A stretch of 36,854 nucleotides of DNA from PALSA-607 sp036510735. GTDB lineage: Bacteria > Actinomycetota > Actinomycetes > Acidothermales > Acidothermaceae. Every line of letters starts with the position of its first letter. Position 1 is the first letter of the stretch. The DNA is taken from contig DATCDK010000126.1 of NCBI GenBank assembly GCA_036510735.1, forward strand, positions 1-36,854. The letters are read 5' to 3'. The position numbers and the translations under genes were made by a program. This document shows, one piece after another, positions 7,713 to 15,610 of this stretch. Under the pieces are notes generated by a model. It saw only the letters and a program-made list of their open reading frames with translations, was not told the DNA's origin and did no database searches.

Positions 7713-8341
7713 CCCTGTCAGCGCCGACCTGGCTGGTGACGCTGCTGCACGCGGCGGGCGGGCTCGAGGCGGCCGATCTGAGCCGATCGATCCCGCCGCC
7801 AGACGGGGGCCGTGAGGGCGCCGTCCTGGTGCTGTTCGGCGAGGGGCCTGACGGCCCCGACGTGCTGCTGATCGAGCGCAGCGGCCACTCCCGTTCGCAC
7901 GCGGGCCAGGCGGCGTTTCCCGGCGGCGCAGTCGAGCCGGACGACGATGGGCCGGCGTCGACCGCATTGCGTGAGGCCGCAGAGGAGACCGGTCTCGACC
8001 CCGCTGGTGTCGAGGTGCTTGCCGAGCTGCCAGCGTTGTGGCTCCCGCCGTCCGGCTTCATGGTCGTTCCGGTTCTCGCGTGGTGGCGGGTGCCGTCCGT
8101 CGTGGGCGTGGCCGATCCGAACGAGGTCGCCGCCGTCGCTCGGGTTCCGATCGCCCGCCTCGTCGATCCGGCGAACCGGTTCCGGGTGCAACACCCCAGC
8201 GGTTATGTCGGAGACGCATTCGACGTCGACGGCTTGTTCGTGTGGGGATTCACCGCCGGGCTGCTGTCGCGGTTGCTCGAGATCGGCGGCTGGTCGCAGC
8301 CGTGGAACGCTGCCGACGTCCGCGATCTGCCGTCGCTGTAG
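7709..8341 (+). CDS. CoA pyrophosphatase (NUDIX, NUDT7/NudL type)
   Basis: A 210-residue NUDIX protein. The CoA-pyrophosphatase signature LLIERSGHSRSHAGQAAFPG (pattern LLTxR-S/A-x3-R-x3-G-x3-FPGG, with Ile for Thr) runs directly into the NUDIX box GGAVEPDDDGPASTALREAA and EETGL, whose glutamates bind Mg2+. Such enzymes split CoA and acyl-CoA into 3',5'-ADP and phosphopantetheine derivatives. It matches Rv3672c by position. The start GTG 7709 overlaps the stop of the thioredoxin gene. The lipoprotein gene begins 9 bases after its stop, so nth, tlpA-like, nudix and cupredoxin genes probably form one unit. Confidence 0.9.
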   Translation: MTLSAPTWLVTLLHAAGGLEAADLSRSIPPPDGGREGAVLVLFGEGPDGPDVLLIERSGHSRSHAGQAAFPGGAVEPDDDGPASTALREAAEETGLDPAGVEVLAELPALWLPPSGFMVVPVLAWWRVPSVVGVADPNEVAAVARVPIARLVDPANRFRVQHPSGYVGDAFDVDGLFVWGFTAGLLSRLLEIGGWSQPWNAADVRDLPSL

Positions 8342-8350
8342 CGTGAAGCG

Positions 8351-8767
8351 GTGTTGAGACCCACGCTCCTGATCGCAGGTTGTCTGCTGATTGCAGGGTG
8401 TTCCGCCAACAGCAATACGCTGCACGTGTCCGGTACGGGTGCACCGAAGCCCGATCAGGCGAGTGCCTCAGCGACCGCGCAACCGGCAGCTGACGGCGTC
8501 CAGCAGATTGTGATCGACACCCTTGACGACGGTCACTTCAGGCCGGACGTCGTCTACGCCAAGCCAGGACAGCTTCGGGTCACGATCACCAATCCGAGCG
8601 TGGTACCGCAGGATTTCGAGGTGCCGAGCCTCAATGTGCATTCCGAGACGATCTTTGCGGGGCGCTCGACCACGGTCACCTTTAACGTCCCGGCTGCAGG
8701 CGTCTACTCGTTCGACTGCCATTTCCAGGAACACGAAGGAATGACCGGTCAACTGATCGTTAGCTGA
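8351..8767 (+). CDS. Cupredoxin-like copper lipoprotein
   Basis: A 138-residue secreted lipoprotein. The signal peptide contains LLIAGC twice in tandem (cysteines 11 and 17); C17, followed by SANS, is the more probable lipidation site. After a Pro/Ala/Ser linker (about 28-47) comes a single cupredoxin domain whose type-1 copper ligands can be picked out as H97 (LNVHSET), C123, H128 and M131 (DCHFQEHEGM). The fold is expected to carry one electron at the outer membrane face or to buffer copper. The start is GTG 8351, 9 bases after the CoA pyrophosphatase gene. A strong hairpin follows the stop (8774-8796). It is not part of the mycobacterial version of this operon as I remember it, so it may be a lineage-specific insertion between nudix and marP. 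Confidence 0.85.
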   Translation: MLRPTLLIAGCLLIAGCSANSNTLHVSGTGAPKPDQASASATAQPAADGVQQIVIDTLDDGHFRPDVVYAKPGQLRVTITNPSVVPQDFEVPSLNVHSETIFAGRSTTVTFNVPAAGVYSFDCHFQEHEGMTGQLIVS

Positions 8768-8773
8768 GCGGGC

Positions 8774-8796
8774 CGCGGGCGCCTGCGGCGTCCGCG
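8774..8796 (+). terminator. Hairpin after the cupredoxin gene
   Basis: Arms 8774-8783 and 8787-8796 form a 10-bp stem (one G-T pair) closed by a TGC loop, starting 7 bases after the stop codon. There is no T-tract, as is common for actinobacterial terminators. It may also attenuate read-through into marP. Confidence 0.6.
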
Positions 8797-8833
8797 CAGC
8801 CGATGCGACCGGGCCCCCGTTAGGTTTGACCGT

Positions 8834-10018
8834 GTGCACGCCGACGCCCTCGACCTGATTCTGGTCGTGCTGATCGTCTTGTCGGCGTTCTCCGGCTACC
8901 GCCAGGGCTTCGTTGTCGGCGTTCTTTCGTTCATCGGACTGCTCGGTGGTGCGGTCATCGGAGCGCAAATCGCGCCCCTGATCGCGAAACACTTCTCCGG
9001 CACGGTCGCGCCCTTCGCTGGTGTCGCCATCGTGTTCGCGTTCGCCTCGCTGGGGCGCATCGGAGCGGGGGCGCTCGGCACCATCGTGCGGCGCCGGCTG
9101 AAATGGCAACCAGCCCGCACCGTTGACTCGGTTGGTGGGGCAATCGTGTCCGGCCTCGCCGTCCTGCTTATTGCTTGGTTTATCGGCAGTTCGCTGGTGC
9201 AGGCGCCCTTTCCTTCGGTGGCAAGGCAAGTCAACGGTTCGCGCGTGCTCGCAGCGGTCGACCATCAGGTGCCGTCGCGGGTTCGTGGCTGGTTCGCCGA
9301 CTTCCGCGCGCTGGTCGCTGACGGGGGCTTCCCGCAGGTGTTCGGAGCGCTCGGTGCCGAGCGCATCATTCCTGTCTCGCCGCCCGATCTTGCCGTCATC
9401 GGACAGCCCAGCGTCGTCGCCGCGCGCGCGAGCATCGTGAAGATCACCGGCGACGCGAAGTCGTGCTCGCGCCGCATCGAGGGCAGCGGATTTGTCTTCG
9501 CCGACGGTCGGGTGATGACGAACGCACACGTGGTTGCCGGTGTGCGCAATCCGCAGGTTCAAGTCGAGGGCGCGGGTCCGCAGTTGGCGGCCACCGTCGT
9601 GTACTACGACCCGAAGGTCGATGTGGCGATCCTTGTGGTGAAGGGCTTGCACGCCAAGCCGTTGGCGTTCAGCGGAGCTCTCGCGCCGTCGTCAAACGCG
9701 GTCGTGGCTGGCTTTCCCGAAGACGGGCCCTACCAGGCCGTGGCCGCACGCATCCGTGGGTCTGAACTCGCGCGCGGGCCTGACATCTACCAGGACGCCG
9801 ACGTGACCCGCGACATCTACGCGGTGCGGGCCCAGGTTCAGCCCGGCAACTCCGGCGGTCCCTTGCTCGACACTTCGGGCGGCGTCGCCGGAGTCGTATT
9901 CGGCAGGGCCGTCAACGACGCGAGCACCGGGTATGCGTTGACGGCGTCGCAAGTGAGCCAGGCAGCAGCAGCAGGGCGGACGGCGACCACACCCGTCTCA
10001 ACCCGCGGCTGCGACTAG
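8834..10018 (+). CDS. marP: Membrane serine protease MarP (acid resistance, CvpA + trypsin-like)
   Basis: A 394-residue protein: a CvpA-like membrane part with four predicted helices (about 5-27, 30-52, 60-80, 103-123), an amphipathic linker, then a chymotrypsin-fold protease. The triad is H232 (TNAHVV), D263 (KVDVAIL) and S340 (GNSGGPLL). Cysteines C211 and C393 match the positions of the disulfide that links the protease core with the C-terminus in M. tuberculosis MarP (C214-C395), where it stabilises the active form. MarP cleaves the peptidoglycan hydrolase RipA and keeps cytoplasmic pH at low external pH; the same role is likely here. The start is GTG 8834. It is the last gene of the nth cluster and faces the DUF309 gene, with a bidirectional hairpin in between. 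Confidence 0.93.
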   Translation: MHADALDLILVVLIVLSAFSGYRQGFVVGVLSFIGLLGGAVIGAQIAPLIAKHFSGTVAPFAGVAIVFAFASLGRIGAGALGTIVRRRLKWQPARTVDSVGGAIVSGLAVLLIAWFIGSSLVQAPFPSVARQVNGSRVLAAVDHQVPSRVRGWFADFRALVADGGFPQVFGALGAERIIPVSPPDLAVIGQPSVVAARASIVKITGDAKSCSRRIEGSGFVFADGRVMTNAHVVAGVRNPQVQVEGAGPQLAATVVYYDPKVDVAILVVKGLHAKPLAFSGALAPSSNAVVAGFPEDGPYQAVAARIRGSELARGPDIYQDADVTRDIYAVRAQVQPGNSGGPLLDTSGGVAGVVFGRAVNDASTGYALTASQVSQAAAAGRTATTPVSTRGCD

Positions 10019-10054
10019 CTTTCCGTCGCCCACCCTCACCTCCGCCTCGCGACC

Positions 10055-10096
10055 GTTGAAGCCCAGCGCACGCAAGAGCGTGCGTATGACTTCAAC
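10055..10096. terminator. Bidirectional hairpin between convergent marP and DUF309 genes
   Basis: Outer arms GTTGAAG (10055-10061) and CTTCAAC (10090-10096), inner arms CGCACGC (10067-10073) and GCGTGCG (10078-10084), AAGA loop, and a symmetric 5+5 internal loop. The right arm overlaps the DUF309 stop codon. No T-tract on either side, so a terminator role is inferred from its position. Confidence 0.65.
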
Positions 10097-10568
10097 GCTC
10101 CAGCGGCGGCTCGGGGCGGAGGGTCAGCGGGGGCGGGTCGGCGTCGGGCGGGTCGGCGAGAGCGTCGGCCCAGCTGAGCACGCCGTTGATGTCGATGCCG
10201 TGCGTGTCGCCAGGGTAGTTGGCGACGCGTCCTGCACCTCGACGCAGCAACGTCGTCGCGCCGACGGAGTTTCCGCGCATTGCGTGTGTGAGGCCGACTG
10301 CGATCTGCGCCAACCCTTGCCACAGATCGCGTTCACCTGCGGGCTGCGTTTTCCAGAGCGCTTCGAGAACTTCATGCGCGTGAAAAGGACGACCGCTGTC
10401 GAGATAGCTCTGCGCAAGAGCAACGGTGTCGTCGACGCTCATGTGCAGTTCGTCGGGCACCCGTTCGCTGCCGGCACTCGACCCGCGCGGCAACGGGCGA
10501 CCCAGACCGTCGCGCGGTCTGGCGTTCCGTGCGCGACCCAATAGGTCACGGTCGCGTTCGACTGACAC
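10092..10568 (-). CDS. DUF309 family protein
   Basis: A 158-residue protein. The N-terminal RDRDLLGRARNARPRDGLGR and PLPRG are conserved in actinobacterial members. The DUF309 helical domain follows: SYLDSGRPFHAHEVLEALWK, then ERDLWQGLAQIAVGLTHAMR and GNSVGATTLLRRGA. The H-x-x-H/E pattern in FHAHEVLE suggests a metal site, but no activity is established for the family as far as I know. The start GTG at 10568 lies 2 bases after the stop of the alpha/beta hydrolase gene, so the two are co-transcribed. Confidence 0.88.
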   Translation of the reverse strand: MSVERDRDLLGRARNARPRDGLGRPLPRGSSAGSERVPDELHMSVDDTVALAQSYLDSGRPFHAHEVLEALWKTQPAGERDLWQGLAQIAVGLTHAMRGNSVGATTLLRRGAGRVANYPGDTHGIDINGVLSWADALADPPDADPPPLTLRPEPPLER

Positions 10569-10570
10569 AA

Positions 10571-11503
10571 CTACCGGCTGTGGTCGAGTTCGTCCAGCCA
10601 GTGCAGGATTTCTGCTGACACCGCCTTCGGCGATTCCTCCTGCAGGAAGTGACCGGCGTCCTCAATCAATCGCCAGGTGTAAGGGCCACCGACGTAGCGA
10701 CCCGAACCTGCCGCCGTCCGCGGAAGTACGCAGGTGTCGAGAGCGCCATGCAACTGCAACGTCGGGACGCCGACGGGCTGGCGTAGTTGCTGATTGAACC
10801 GTTGCCCGTCGCGTCTCAACTGCGAGCGCAGTGTCCAGCGGTAGTACTCGAGCGCGGAGTGGGCGACGTGCGGGATCTGGATCTGCTCGCGGTAGCGCCG
10901 CTCGGACTCTTCATCAGGCCAACTCGGCGCCGACCATGCGTGCAGCATGCGCCCCACGGCGTCCGCGTCATCGCGCACGAGTTGGCGCTCGGGGACCCAT
11001 GGCCGCTGGTACCCGACCAGGTGGGCGCTGGCCATGAACTGGCCGCGCGGTTCGGTGAGCAGCGCGTTGCGAAAACGCAGCGGGTGCGGCGCGGCGAGGG
11101 CGACGATGCCGCGGACTGCACCTGGATGCAGCACCGCCGTGCACCATGCGCCGTAGCCACCCCAGTCGTGTCCGACGATGATCGCGTCGCGCGCGCCGAG
11201 CGATCGCACGATGCCGGCGATGTCGGAGGCGAGGGTGAACGCGTCGTAACCGCGAGGGGGCTTGTCGCTGCCGCCGTAGCCGCGCAGGTCAGGGGCGACC
11301 GCCCAGTAGCCAGCGCCCGCGATGTCCTGGAGCTGATGGCGCATCGACCACCAGTACTGCGGGAAACCGTGCAGCAGGATGACGAGCGGGTCCTGGTTGG
11401 CGTTGCCCATCTCGGCCGCGTGGAAGCGCATTCCGTTCGCGCTGACCTCGCGGTGGCTCCACGGTCCGTCGACCATCACCACGGAGGAGTCGGGTACGGG
11501 CAT
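10571..11503 (-). CDS. Alpha/beta hydrolase, epoxide-hydrolase type (EphE/Rv3670-like)
   Basis: A 310-residue alpha/beta-fold protein: oxyanion-hole motif LHGFPQYWW, the DLRGYGGSDKP strand-loop usual in epoxide hydrolases and haloalkane dehalogenases, nucleophile elbow GHDWGG (aspartate nucleophile), acid LHGALD and catalytic histidine DAGHFLQEE. With an Asp nucleophile and H-G-x-P it belongs to the epoxide hydrolase branch rather than to the serine esterases. It is expected to hydrate epoxides, possibly of lipids or xenobiotics. Gene position next to marP and the holin-like gene matches ephE (Rv3670). The start is ATG 11503; DUF309 follows directly. Confidence 0.88.
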   Translation of the reverse strand: MPVPDSSVVMVDGPWSHREVSANGMRFHAAEMGNANQDPLVILLHGFPQYWWSMRHQLQDIAGAGYWAVAPDLRGYGGSDKPPRGYDAFTLASDIAGIVRSLGARDAIIVGHDWGGYGAWCTAVLHPGAVRGIVALAAPHPLRFRNALLTEPRGQFMASAHLVGYQRPWVPERQLVRDDADAVGRMLHAWSAPSWPDEESERRYREQIQIPHVAHSALEYYRWTLRSQLRRDGQRFNQQLRQPVGVPTLQLHGALDTCVLPRTAAGSGRYVGGPYTWRLIEDAGHFLQEESPKAVSAEILHWLDELDHSR

Positions 11504-11568
11504 CCGCCCAGCGTGCCACAGGTTGGGGCAGATGATGCTGGGTGATTTCCCTCGGCGGCCTTAGGCGT

Positions 11569-11994
11569 CTAGGGAGTGCCGTTCCGGGCGGGCTTGCGGA
11601 CGATGGCGTGAATATCGGCCTTGACCGAGTCAGCGGTCCGGCTCGAGGGCTTGGCCCTGGCCAGCATCTTGATGCCGATGAGCGCCGCGATGCCGCCCAG
11701 CACCAGATAGCCACCGCCGACGATGAGGAACGACCAGCCCAGGCTCACACCAAGCGCATGGATGCCGAGCGCGATCGCGATGGAGATGACCGGGAGGGCG
11801 AACAGCGCGAGGACAGCGGCGACTGCGAGGCCGGCCGCGCCAACGGCGAACTTCTTTGCCGCCTTGAGCAGGTCAGCCTTGACGAGCTCGATCTCCTGGT
11901 GCAGCAGCAAGGCCAGGTCACGTGTGAGGGTGGCCACCAGCTCGCCCAGCGAGCGCTCGCCCAGAGGTGTCGTCACGCGTCGAGTATGGAGCAC
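11569..11994 (-). CDS. Phage-holin-family (Phage_holin_3_6/Rv3669-like) membrane protein
   Basis: A 141-residue protein with an amphipathic N-terminal helix (LGELVATLTRDLALLLHQEI, then ELVKADLLKAAKK) and two membrane helices (about 49-72 and 79-108), ending in a basic tail. This is the cellular Phage_holin_3_6 family, fixed next to the ephE/acs genes in actinobacteria (Rv3669 in mycobacteria); despite its name there is no phage context. Its function is unknown. The start is GTG 11994, chosen because GGGGAG lies just upstream; the internal GTG at 11976 lacks such a site. It follows the antiporter gene by 25 bp. Confidence 0.85.
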   Translation of the reverse strand: MLHTRRVTTPLGERSLGELVATLTRDLALLLHQEIELVKADLLKAAKKFAVGAAGLAVAAVLALFALPVISIAIALGIHALGVSLGWSFLIVGGGYLVLGGIAALIGIKMLARAKPSSRTADSVKADIHAIVRKPARNGTP

Positions 11995-12019
11995 GGGCTC
12001 CCCTCTCAGCTTCCGGTGC

Positions 12020-13228
12020 TCAGTTCTGGCGGGGTGAATCTATGCCGAGGCGGAGCCTGCGGACGACCCACGGCAACGACCCGCCTTGGACGACGACCGA
12101 CAGGGCGACGACGACAAACACGATGGCGTACAGCCTCGCGGCGTCCGGCACCCCGCCGCTGACCGCGAGCGCGCCGAGCAAGATCGGCACCGCTCCCTTC
12201 AGCCCGGCCCATGCGATGAATGTGGTCTCGCGCCGTTCGAGCCTGAGCGCCTTCAGTAGCGGTACGCAGACCAGCGGCCGCAAGACGAGCGTGAGGATCG
12301 CGAAAAGGCCGAGCCCAATCAGCCACGCATGGTGTTCGACGAGCGTGTGGAGTCGGACGGTGATGCCGAGCAGCACGAAGGCGACGATCTCGCCGAGGCT
12401 CGCGAGCGTGGCGTGAAAGCGTTCGACGGTCGGTGCTTCGTCGCTGACCGCATCGCTTGCCGCGATGCCGGCGATGAGGACCGCGAGGAATCCGGAGCCG
12501 TGCGCCACAGTCGCCACGCCGTACACCGCAAGGATTGCGGCCAGCGCGAGCAACGGTTCTTGTATCTCTAGGGCCGGACGCCGATTGAGGAGCAACCACC
12601 GCAGTGCCACGCCGCCCGCGATACCTAGGGCACACCCGACGGCCATCTGAACCGCGAAGTTTCCAAACACGGCTGCGATCGACCCGTGCTTGTGCGTCGC
12701 CAGTTGGACGAAACCGAGCAGCAGCGCGATGCCGGCCGGATCGTTGAATCCCGACTCGCCTTCGAGTATCGCCGCCGTCCGGCCTGTGAGTTCTTTGTTC
12801 GCAAGGACTGCGAAGACGACGGCGGGATCCGTCGGTGCCAACGCGGCCCCGAGGACCGCGGAGAACCTCCAGTCGAGACCGAAGACGGTGTGCGAGACGA
12901 CCGCAATCAGTGCCGTCGTGGCAAAGGTGCCGAGCACTCCGAGGGCGACGATCGGCACTGCGGCTTCACGGAATCGCCGCCGTCCAAGATGCAGCCCGCC
13001 GTCGAAGAGAATGACGATCAGGGCCAGGGTGACCACGTTCTCGACGACGTGCAGGTCGACGGCGGTGCGAAGGGCTTTGATGGAATTGGCAGCTACCGCA
13101 GCGGCGACCAGGAAGACCGCAGGGGCGGGGATTCCGACCCAGCGCGCGACCCGACGTGCCAGCAATGCAGCGGTGCCGACAAGGCCCCACACGAGGACGA
13201 CGCCGCCGAACGAGGTCACGTCGTGCAT
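12020..13228 (-). CDS. Cation:proton antiporter (CPA1/NhaP type)
   Basis: A 402-residue polytopic protein of about 12 helices with the Na+/H+ exchanger motifs LIVILFDGGLHL, AALAPTDPAVVFAVL, LEGESGFNDPAGIALL (the F-N-D ion-binding motif) and FIAWAGLKGAVPILLG. It exchanges K+ or Na+ for H+. It ends after the membrane part and lacks the C-terminal TrkA_C and CorC-like domains of the longer NhaP2/CvrA antiporters, so it would be the short form. The start ATG 13228 is preceded by a 240-bp region with two strong hairpins that may act as leader structures. acs lies upstream on the same strand. Confidence 0.9.
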   Translation of the reverse strand: MHDVTSFGGVVLVWGLVGTAALLARRVARWVGIPAPAVFLVAAAVAANSIKALRTAVDLHVVENVVTLALIVILFDGGLHLGRRRFREAAVPIVALGVLGTFATTALIAVVSHTVFGLDWRFSAVLGAALAPTDPAVVFAVLANKELTGRTAAILEGESGFNDPAGIALLLGFVQLATHKHGSIAAVFGNFAVQMAVGCALGIAGGVALRWLLLNRRPALEIQEPLLALAAILAVYGVATVAHGSGFLAVLIAGIAASDAVSDEAPTVERFHATLASLGEIVAFVLLGITVRLHTLVEHHAWLIGLGLFAILTLVLRPLVCVPLLKALRLERRETTFIAWAGLKGAVPILLGALAVSGGVPDAARLYAIVFVVVALSVVVQGGSLPWVVRRLRLGIDSPRQN

Positions 13229-13318
13229 GGGTGCACCTCACGGGAGTCGGCGGGCCTGAAGTCGGGCACAGAAAAACCATGCCGACCAGTCTTCCCGGCG
13301 CACCAAGCCGCACCCTAT

Positions 13319-13350
13319 CGCCGGGACGGCCACTTCCCGCCGTCCCGGCG
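13319..13350 (-). promoter_or_regulatory. Perfect 11-bp hairpin in the antiporter leader
   Basis: CGCCGGGACGG (13319-13329) pairs perfectly with CCGTCCCGGCG (13340-13350) around a 10-base loop, 91 bases upstream of the antiporter ATG. Further possible pairings (GTCGGC with GCCGAC) lie between it and the start codon. It may be part of a structured 5' leader; I do not recognise a known riboswitch class. Confidence 0.5.
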
Positions 13351-13383
13351 CTGGCTGTTTGTAGCCGTCGCGCTAGGCGAACC

Positions 13384-13419
13384 GTCACCTCAACAGGTGC
13401 GCGCGCCTATTGAGGTGAC
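13384..13419. terminator. Near-perfect palindrome between acs and the antiporter gene
   Basis: GTCACCTCAA (13384-13393) and TTGAGGTGAC (13410-13419) form a perfect 10-bp stem. After a C-A mismatch the pairing resumes with AGGTGC/GCGCCT (one G-T pair). It lies 50 bases downstream of the acs stop on the acs strand and could terminate acs, though it has no T-tract. A protein-binding operator is the alternative. Confidence 0.6.
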
Positions 13420-13468
13420 CCGAGACCCCCCTTACGTGATCAACCTGCGCGCGAGGGCGGCGGTTCGG

Positions 13469-15445
13469 TTACTCCTCCGTCGAGGCGGGCATTTGAGCGG
13501 CGATGGAGGCGACCACGTTCGGGTCGAGCAGCGTGGTCGTGTCACCAAGCGTGCGGTGATCGGCGACATCGCGCAGCAACCGGCGCATGATCTTGCCCGA
13601 CCGCGTCTTCGGCAGGTCGGGACTGATCAGGATGTCGCGCGGCTTCGCGATCGCGCCGATCTCCTTGGCGACGTGCGCGCGCAGTTCGGCCGCGAACGCC
13701 GCACCACCGGATTCGCTGTCGGGCACGTTGCCCTTCACCGTCACGAAGGCGACGATCGCCTGCCCGGTGATCGGGTCGTTGGCGCCGACAACCGCTGCTT
13801 CTGCGACCTTCGGGTGACCGACGAGCGCGTGCTCGACTTCGGTCGTTGAGATGCGGTGCCCGGAGATGTTCATGACATCGTCGATGCGACCGAGCAACCA
13901 GAAGTCGCCGTCCTCGTCCTTCTTCGCGCCGTCCCCGGCGAAATACAGACCGGGGAACCGCGACCAGTAGGTCTCCTTGTAGCGCTCGGGATCGCGCCAG
14001 ATACCGCGCAGCATCGCCGGCCACGGCTGGCTGATGATCATGTAGCCGCCCTCGCCGTTACCTACCGACTCCCCGTCGTTGTCGACGATGTCGGCGGCGA
14101 TGCCGGGGAACGCCGTCATGGCCGCGCCCGGCTTCGTCGAGGTGATGCCCGGCAGCGGGGTGATGAGGATCGAGCCGGTCTCGGTCTGCCACCACGTATC
14201 GACGATCGGGCAGCTGTCGCTGCCAATGTTCTTGCGGTACCACATCCACGCTTCGGGGTTGATCGGCTCACCGACACTGCCCAGGAGCCGCAGCGACGAG
14301 AGGTCGTGCATCTGCGGGAACTCCTCGCCCCACTTCATGAAAGTGCGGATCGTGGTCGGGGCGGTGTAGAGGATCGACACCTTGTACTTCTCGATCATCG
14401 ACCACCAGCGGTCCTTACCCGGGGTGTCGGGCGTGCCTTCATACATGACGGACGTCGCGCGGTTGGCCAGTGGGCCATAGACGATGTAACTGTGGCCGGT
14501 CACCCAGCCAATGTCGGCAGCGCACCAATAAACATCGGTGTCTTCGTGCAGATCGAAGACCATCTTGTGAGTGGCACTCACGCCGGTGAGGTATCCGCCG
14601 CTGGTGTGCAGGATCCCCTTCGGCTTCGCCGTGGTACCGCTCGTGTACATGATGTAGAGCGGCTGCTCGGCGTCGAATGCCTGCGCTGCATGGGTTTGCG
14701 GCTGCTTGTCGACGACGTCGTGCCACCAAACATCGCGGCCCTCGTACCACTCGACGTCCTGCCCGGTACGACGCACAACCAGGACGGTCTCGACCTGCGG
14801 GCACTCCTTCACCGCCAAGTCGACCGCGGGCTTCAATGCACTCGCGGCACCACGGCGGTAGCCGCCGTCCGCCGTGATGATGAACTTCGCCTCGCAGTCG
14901 TTGGTGCGGCCGGCGAGTGCCTCGGCCGAGAATCCACCGAAGACCACCGAGTGAGGCGCACCGATGCGCGCACACGCCAGCATCGAGACGACGGTCTCGG
15001 GAATCATCGGCATGTAGATCATCACCCGGTCGCCAGCTGCGACGCCGAGTTCCGTCAACGCGTTCGCTGCCTGGCACACCCGCTTCGTGAGGTCGGCGTA
15101 CGTGATAGCGATGGTGTCGCCCGGCTCGCCTTCCCAGTGATAGGCGACCTGGTCGCCGTGACCGGCCTCAACGTGCCGGTCGAGGCAGTTGACTGCGACG
15201 TTCAACTTGCCACCGACGAACCACTTCGAGAAAGGCGCGTCACTCCAGTCGAGAACCTGCGACCACGTCTGTGCCCACGTCAGTCGATTCGCCTGCTTCT
15301 CCCAGAAGGCCAAGGGATCCTTCGCAGCTTCTGCGTAGATCTCCTTCTTCGCGATCGCATCCGCGGCCAGCTTCGGCGGCGGATCGAACCGCCTCGTCTC
15401 GTGCAACAAGTTCGACAGGCTGGCCTCGGGAACAACTCCGGTCAC
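13469..15445 (-). CDS. acs: Acetyl-CoA synthetase (AMP-forming)
   Basis: A 658-residue enzyme that converts acetate, ATP and CoA into acetyl-CoA through acetyl-AMP. Motifs: YTSGTTAKPKG (phosphate loop), DIGWVTGHSYIVYGPL, DTWWQTETG (acetyl pocket with the Trp that selects acetate), YFAGDGAKKDEDG, GRIDDVMNISGHR (hinge) and PKTRSGKIMRR, where K618 is the lysine normally switched off by acetylation and reactivated by a sirtuin. The open frame begins at GTG 15484, but I choose GTG 15445 because GGAAGG (15457-15452) stands 6 bases before it, and the resulting N-terminus fits the family length (about 650). A 450-bp region with an Ms1-like RNA lies upstream. Confidence 0.96.
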   Translation of the reverse strand: MTGVVPEASLSNLLHETRRFDPPPKLAADAIAKKEIYAEAAKDPLAFWEKQANRLTWAQTWSQVLDWSDAPFSKWFVGGKLNVAVNCLDRHVEAGHGDQVAYHWEGEPGDTIAITYADLTKRVCQAANALTELGVAAGDRVMIYMPMIPETVVSMLACARIGAPHSVVFGGFSAEALAGRTNDCEAKFIITADGGYRRGAASALKPAVDLAVKECPQVETVLVVRRTGQDVEWYEGRDVWWHDVVDKQPQTHAAQAFDAEQPLYIMYTSGTTAKPKGILHTSGGYLTGVSATHKMVFDLHEDTDVYWCAADIGWVTGHSYIVYGPLANRATSVMYEGTPDTPGKDRWWSMIEKYKVSILYTAPTTIRTFMKWGEEFPQMHDLSSLRLLGSVGEPINPEAWMWYRKNIGSDSCPIVDTWWQTETGSILITPLPGITSTKPGAAMTAFPGIAADIVDNDGESVGNGEGGYMIISQPWPAMLRGIWRDPERYKETYWSRFPGLYFAGDGAKKDEDGDFWLLGRIDDVMNISGHRISTTEVEHALVGHPKVAEAAVVGANDPITGQAIVAFVTVKGNVPDSESGGAAFAAELRAHVAKEIGAIAKPRDILISPDLPKTRSGKIMRRLLRDVADHRTLGDTTTLLDPNVVASIAAQMPASTEE

Positions 15446-15451
15446 GATGCG

Positions 15452-15457
15452 CCTTCC
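15452..15457 (-). promoter_or_regulatory. Ribosome-binding site that sets the acs start
   Basis: GGAAGG on the minus strand, 6 bases before GTG 15445. It supports this start over GTG 15484, which has no such site. Confidence 0.6.
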
Positions 15458-15610
15458 GTTCCTTTTGTCTCGTTCAGCTGGCACTGATGTGGCACTGCAA
15501 GCGATCTCAATTCCTACCGCACCAAGTTGGCACCCGCTCGGCGTCCGATCAAGTACCCGTCGGTATCACATAACCTCGGGCACGCCGGGCTTGACTCTGT
15601 CTACTGCGCC

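Noticed and set aside
11569..11994. Phage holin as a sign of a prophage
   Set aside because: It belongs to a chromosomal actinobacterial family; no other phage genes are nearby and the gene order is conserved with non-phage regions.
13229..13383. Cobalamin or c-di-AMP (ydaO) riboswitch before the antiporter
   Set aside because: GGGAAG and GGTCGG pieces recall a cobalamin element, but the conserved core boxes of either class are not present in order.
13856..15487. Plus-strand open frame of 543 residues opposite acs
   Set aside because: Antisense shadow of acs; no recognisable domain, and such long shadows are usual in high-GC genes.
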